Positions 60,391-64,000 of a stretch of 64,000 nt of DNA are shown piece by piece. Every line of letters starts with the position of its first letter. Positions within the stretch are counted from its first letter, which is position 1. The notes beneath the pieces were generated by a model. The model saw only the letters and a program-made list of their open reading frames with translations. It did not search any database and was not told the origin of the DNA. The DNA is taken from the NCBI GenBank assembly GCA_963790505.1, contig CAWBOT010000004.1:1488001-1552000 (forward strand). The letters run 5' to 3'. The DNA comes from Acidisarcina sp963790505. Its GTDB lineage: Bacteria; Acidobacteriota; Terriglobia; Terriglobales; Acidobacteriaceae. The translations under genes were made by a program, and so were the position numbers.

Positions 60391-62198
60391 TGTTCAGCGC
60401 AAGCGAATCGGAGCCTTTAGTGCGGATTGTCGGCCTGCGCAAGACTTATTCCAGAGGACGGTGGTGGGAAAAACAGGCTCAGCTAACTGCGCTGGACGGA
60501 GTCGATTTCACCCTGGAGGCGGGCAAGACGCTTGCAGTTGTAGGAGAGTCGGGATCGGGAAAGACTACATTGGCGATGTGTGTAGCTCTTCTGGACCGGC
60601 CCGACTCCGGCAAGATTTGGTTTGAGGGATGCGAAGTGCTGTCTTTACCCAGGAGCCGAGCAGCGCTGCTACGGCCGCGCGTGCAGATGGTCTTCCAGGA
60701 ATCAGCAACTGCGCTCCCGCCTCATTTCTCCGCACGGGAAATAATCGAAGAGCCTTTAGTTGTCCAACACAGATATTCACCCAAAGAGCGTTTGGAACTG
60801 GTGGCCGATTTGATGATCAAGGTGGGACTCCAGCCAAGCTGGCTATGCCGTCGTCCGCATCAGTTCAGCAGCGGCCAGCGCCAGCGCCTTGCCATTGCGC
60901 GGGCCCTCGTGCTGGAGCCCAGCCTTGTGGTTCTCGACGAGCCGTTTCGCGGGCTTGATCTTTCAACCCAGGGACGGCTAATCAATCTGCTGTTGGAACT
61001 GCAAGCCGAACGTTCCCTTGCGTACTTGTGCATTTCGCACGACCCCGACCTGGTCAGGCATTTCTCCGACGACGTGATGGTTCTGGATCACGGAAGGGTC
61101 GTTAGCGGGAGCGGAATTCCCGAATTGCTCGAGGACCGGCGTGTTCTGCGCACACGGGTTCCGGTTGCCGTGGATGCCGAGCGTACAGCGCACTCGGAGG
61201 GTTCTGTCACTGCCGAGCGGGGCCTCGCACAGTATCTGACGATGCGTTTGCTTCAATCGCTATTCCTGCTGGTTGGGGTCTCGTTGCTCTCGTTTGTCTT
61301 CCTTGAGCTTGCACCGGGCGATTTTTTCGATGAGATGAGACTTAATCCTCAAGTTTCGCAGGAGACGGTGGCAAAACTTCGCGCTCAGTATGGCATGGAT
61401 CAAACGCTGCCGGTCCGATACGGGCGCTGGCTGGTGTCGGTGGCGAAGGGCGACTTCGGATATTCGTTTGCGTATGGCAGCCCAGTAGCGCCCCTTCTTT
61501 GGGTGAGAGCTCGGAATACGCTGCTCCTTGCTGGGAGCGCGTTAACTCTTGCGTGGATGACCGCCCTTTTGCTGGGCGTATTATCCGCTGAATTTCCTGG
61601 AAGCCTGCTTGATCGCGCCTGCGTGCTGGGAAGCTCGGCGCTGTTGGCTGTTCCGGAGTTGTTAGTGGGTTTGTGCTTCCTGGCCTTGGCCGTTCGGACC
61701 GGCTGGTTCCATGTTGGCGGGATGGTCTCGCCGGGGTTCGAGGATTCTAGCCTTTCGGAGCAGCTCGAGGATGTCGCCTCCCACCTCGTGCTGCCCGTCT
61801 TGGTCTTAGCGTTGTGCAGTCTACCGCTCTTACTGAGGCATGTTCGATCCGCGATTGCGGGCGTCATCGATTCCCCATTCATCCGAAGCGCGCGCGGACA
61901 TGGGATCGGCCGCGGGCGGATTTTGTTTCGCCACGCGCTGCCTGCGGCCATCAACCCTCTGACTTCCTTGTTTGGGATCTCGCTGGCTTCGCTGCTCAGC
62001 ATGTCCTTGTTGACTGAGATCATCATGAGCTGGCCGGGGCTTGGCCCTTTGCTGCTTGAAGCGGTCATGGAGCATGACGTTTACGTGGTCGTCGGCGCGG
62101 TCATGCTTTCGACCCTGCTTCTGGTCAGTGCCACTACCGTGACAGATATTCTGCTGTTTGCGGCTGACCCTCGAATCCGGGCGGAGGGGTTAAGATGA
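60390..62198 (+). CDS. Fusion: OppF-like ATPase + OppB-like permease
   Basis: 602 residues from the ATG at 60390. Residues 1-~260 are an OppF/DppF ATPase (Walker A GESGSGKTT, signature FSSGQRQRLAIARAL, Walker B LVVLDEPFRGLD, H-loop CISHDPD) whose usual C-terminal tail is replaced by a linker (VAVDAERTAHSEGSVTAERG). From ~300 the OppB permease follows with six helices and the EAA loop (GHGIGRGRILFRHALPAAINPL). A fusion of subunits normally encoded separately. Start ATG shares A of the OppD stop. Next gene overlaps by four bases. Confidence 0.92.
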   Translation: MFSASESEPLVRIVGLRKTYSRGRWWEKQAQLTALDGVDFTLEAGKTLAVVGESGSGKTTLAMCVALLDRPDSGKIWFEGCEVLSLPRSRAALLRPRVQMVFQESATALPPHFSAREIIEEPLVVQHRYSPKERLELVADLMIKVGLQPSWLCRRPHQFSSGQRQRLAIARALVLEPSLVVLDEPFRGLDLSTQGRLINLLLELQAERSLAYLCISHDPDLVRHFSDDVMVLDHGRVVSGSGIPELLEDRRVLRTRVPVAVDAERTAHSEGSVTAERGLAQYLTMRLLQSLFLLVGVSLLSFVFLELAPGDFFDEMRLNPQVSQETVAKLRAQYGMDQTLPVRYGRWLVSVAKGDFGYSFAYGSPVAPLLWVRARNTLLLAGSALTLAWMTALLLGVLSAEFPGSLLDRACVLGSSALLAVPELLVGLCFLALAVRTGWFHVGGMVSPGFEDSSLSEQLEDVASHLVLPVLVLALCSLPLLLRHVRSAIAGVIDSPFIRSARGHGIGRGRILFRHALPAAINPLTSLFGISLASLLSMSLLTEIIMSWPGLGPLLLEAVMEHDVYVVVGAVMLSTLLLVSATTVTDILLFAADPRIRAEGLR

Positions 62199-63217
62199 AA
62201 CTCCGCAGGGCGTTTCTCGTGCCGATGATCTGCCTCGTGGCCATCCACATCGTCGTACTGCTGGCAGGATTTTTCTCACCGTATGATTTCGCCGAACAGG
62301 ATCGCGACGCGTCCTATGCGCCCCCAGTCCGAATCCACTGGTTAAGCAGAGACGGCCGGATGCTCTGGCATCCATTTGTTTATCGTTTGAACCAGCAAGC
62401 GGGAGAGTTCGAGGAGGACACGCGGACTCCTTACCCCGTTCAACTCTTGCCGCAAGGTTCCGCTTATACAATCGCTGGTCTGTTCTCATGGAATCGACAT
62501 CTTTTCGGGGTGAATGCTCCCGCCCATCTTTGGCTGATGGGCACGGATGGTTACGGGAGGGACCTTTTTTCCCGCGTCTTGTATGGCGGCCAAATCTCTC
62601 TTTTCGCCGGGCTGCTGGCGACGCTGCTCACTCTGATTCTCGGCGTAAGCATGGGCGCCCTCGCGGGCTTCTATGGAAGCTGGCTCGATGCGGCGGTCAT
62701 GCGTTGCGTCGATATCTTTATGGCACTTCCCTGGCTATACCTACTGCTTGCCCTGAGAGCGTTTCTTCCTTTACAAATCGGGCCTGCAGAGGCGTTCCTG
62801 GTTCTGGTTGCGGTCATCGGGGTGGTTGGCTGGGGGCGGCCTGCCCGCCTTATTCGCGGGGTCGTGTTGAGCGCTCGGGAGCGGAGCTATATTTTGGCGG
62901 CAAGGTCGTTTGGAGCCTCTGACCTGTATCTTCTGCGTCGACACGTCCTTCCTGAAACCCGCGACCTCGTTCTCACGCAGGCAGCTCTCCTCATTCCTCA
63001 ATATGTGCTCGCAGAGGTGACTTTATCGTTTCTTGGCCTTGGCGTCGGTGAACCTGTTCCCAGCTGGGGAAGCATGCTCACCGCTCTGCAGCAATACCAT
63101 GTGCTGGTTTCCAAGTGGTGGATGTTTTTTCCGGGATTGGTCTTGATCCCGGTCTTTCTGAGCTACGGCCTGATGTCGAACGCTCTCCAACAGGGCATGA
63201 ACCAGAGCGGAGAGTAG
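62195..63217 (+). CDS. oppC: Oligopeptide ABC permease (OppC-like)
   Basis: 340 residues, six membrane helices; the large N-terminal periplasmic segment is unusually long and charged (about 30-130). EAA loop AARSFGASDLYLLRRHVLPETRDL and the C-terminal GVGEPVPSWGSML typical of DppC/OppC. ATG overlaps the previous stop (ATGA). Confidence 0.93.
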   Translation: MKLRRAFLVPMICLVAIHIVVLLAGFFSPYDFAEQDRDASYAPPVRIHWLSRDGRMLWHPFVYRLNQQAGEFEEDTRTPYPVQLLPQGSAYTIAGLFSWNRHLFGVNAPAHLWLMGTDGYGRDLFSRVLYGGQISLFAGLLATLLTLILGVSMGALAGFYGSWLDAAVMRCVDIFMALPWLYLLLALRAFLPLQIGPAEAFLVLVAVIGVVGWGRPARLIRGVVLSARERSYILAARSFGASDLYLLRRHVLPETRDLVLTQAALLIPQYVLAEVTLSFLGLGVGEPVPSWGSMLTALQQYHVLVSKWWMFFPGLVLIPVFLSYGLMSNALQQGMNQSGE

Positions 63218-63222
63218 ACGAT

Positions 63223-64000
63223 ATGAAAGCCATGTTTTTGCCACTCCTGTGCCCTGCCATGCTTTTGTGGGGTGGGTATGCGCTTGCATTCGATGCGGTC
63301 AAAACGGTCGAAGAGGTCATGGTTGTCGACACTGCTGCCGGCGTCTTTGGCCGCAGCCTGGTAGTCGGCTTACGCTCCGAGCCGAAGACCTTGAATCCAG
63401 TGGTATCGAATGATGCTTCTTCTCGAGAGGTCATTGCTCAGACGACGGCAGACCTGATCCATATCAACCGAAGCACGCAGCAGCCCGAGCTGGCACTGGC
63501 AAGTTCCTGGAAGGCATCTTCCGATGGGCTGCGCTACACAGTGCAGCTTCGCAAGGGGCTGCGCTTTTCTGATGGGGTGCCGTTCGACGCCGATGATGTG
63601 CTTTTCAGTTTCAAGGTGTACCTCGACGAAAAGGTAGACGCGCCGCAACGCGATTCTCTCATCATTGCCGGGCAGCCTGTTTCGGTCGCAAAGACTGGCC
63701 CTTATACTGTGACATTTACGCTCGCCAAGCCGTACGCTTCGGCAGAGAGGTTGTTTGACAGCGTAGCGATCCTGCCCCGTCATCTTCTTGAGGACTCGTA
63801 CGGGCAGGGAAACCTGACGCGGGCCTGGAGCTTAAGCACCTCGCCGTCGGAAATGGCGGGCCTTGGGCCATTTTGCATGAAGGCATATGTGCCGGGTCAG
63901 CGGCTGACGCTGCAACGCAATCCTTACTACTGGAAGGTCGATCGTCAGGGGAGGCGTCTGCCATATCTGGCGGATCTGACGTTTCTTTTTGCCGGGAATG
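63223..64000 (+). CDS. Peptide-binding protein (SBP family 5), 3'-truncated by window
   Basis: First 259 codons. Signal peptide MKAMFLPLLCPAMLLWGGYALA (no lipobox). Family-5 solute-binding protein: SEPKTLNPVVSNDASS, LALASSWKASSDGLRYTVQLRKGLRFSDGVPFDADDVLFSF and FCMKAYVPGQRLTLQRNPYYWK. Binds oligopeptides in the periplasm for the OppDFBC transporter just upstream, with 5 bases of spacing after the oppC stop. Gene continues beyond base 64000. Confidence 0.92.
   Translation, partial: MKAMFLPLLCPAMLLWGGYALAFDAVKTVEEVMVVDTAAGVFGRSLVVGLRSEPKTLNPVVSNDASSREVIAQTTADLIHINRSTQQPELALASSWKASSDGLRYTVQLRKGLRFSDGVPFDADDVLFSFKVYLDEKVDAPQRDSLIIAGQPVSVAKTGPYTVTFTLAKPYASAERLFDSVAILPRHLLEDSYGQGNLTRAWSLSTSPSEMAGLGPFCMKAYVPGQRLTLQRNPYYWKVDRQGRRLPYLADLTFLFAGN

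Overview
The window reads as a chromosomal segment of an Acidobacteriota member, probably the Acidobacteriaceae (class Terriglobia). This is an inference from overall character: roughly 60% GC, an Oar-type carboxypeptidase-regulatory/TonB-receptor-like outer-membrane protein, a Pkn-type Ser/Thr kinase with a TPR tail, CarD, LpxC (so Gram-negative), a large secreted protein with the DVTG/VPYALKAADA-type N-terminus common in this phylum, and long divergent or convergent gene pairs rather than long operons. No rRNA, tRNA or CRISPR array was recognised. Layout. 1-7 kb: 3' end of ftsK, a UvrC-like protein with a decayed GIY-YIG domain, and the TldE and TldD halves of a peptide-processing protease flanking a flippase. 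7-12.6 kb: small accessory genes (His-rich secreted mini-peptide, DinB-like, putative PD-(D/E)XK nuclease, DUF202, alpha-carbonic-anhydrase-like, Spy-like, membrane proteins). 12.7-22.7 kb: Tat-signal aminotransferase, WG-repeat protein, cysS, dacB, folP, small enzymes, purA, mutM. 22.7-23.6 kb: a gene-poor stretch with a strongly folded candidate ncRNA. 23.6-34.8 kb: RR-like protein, HIT, lpxC, M20 peptidase, maf, a frameshifted isoaspartyl peptidase, CDP-alcohol phosphatidyltransferase, greA, carD, a decayed ruvX, mltG, a LolA-like lipoprotein. 34.8-42.6 kb: Ser/Thr kinase, a complete IS481 element, hairpin repeats, an amt cluster, yheT and DUF72. 42.9-53.3 kb: secreted repeat protein and the region of most interest. 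53.6-64 kb: Oar-like receptor, AhpD-like protein, frameshifted esterase, and an oligopeptide ABC importer whose second ATPase is fused to its first permease. The candidate new system spans about 45.3-53.3 kb. A sigma-54 activator gene is followed by a textbook -24/-12 promoter, then a 91-residue peptide made of a 35-residue leader-like segment and seven perfect or near-perfect KPTSAHV heptads whose codons vary only synonymously apart from one V-to-I change, then a strong terminator. Convergent to it lies a translationally coupled three-gene operon: a GAF-domain HlyD-type adaptor, a lipoprotein HlyD/RND-type adaptor, and a PqqD-like + M50 site-2 protease + HlyD fusion. A STAS antagonist gene is divergent from that operon. 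I propose a sigma-54-controlled repeat peptide that is recognised by the PqqD-like domain, cut or handled in the membrane by the M50 protease and moved by the HlyD assembly; that function is inference. Four genes show damage: ruvX (frameshift plus internal deletion), the isoaspartyl peptidase (+1), the esterase (-1, separating the catalytic His) and a membrane protein with an in-frame TGA inside its last hydrophobic segment.
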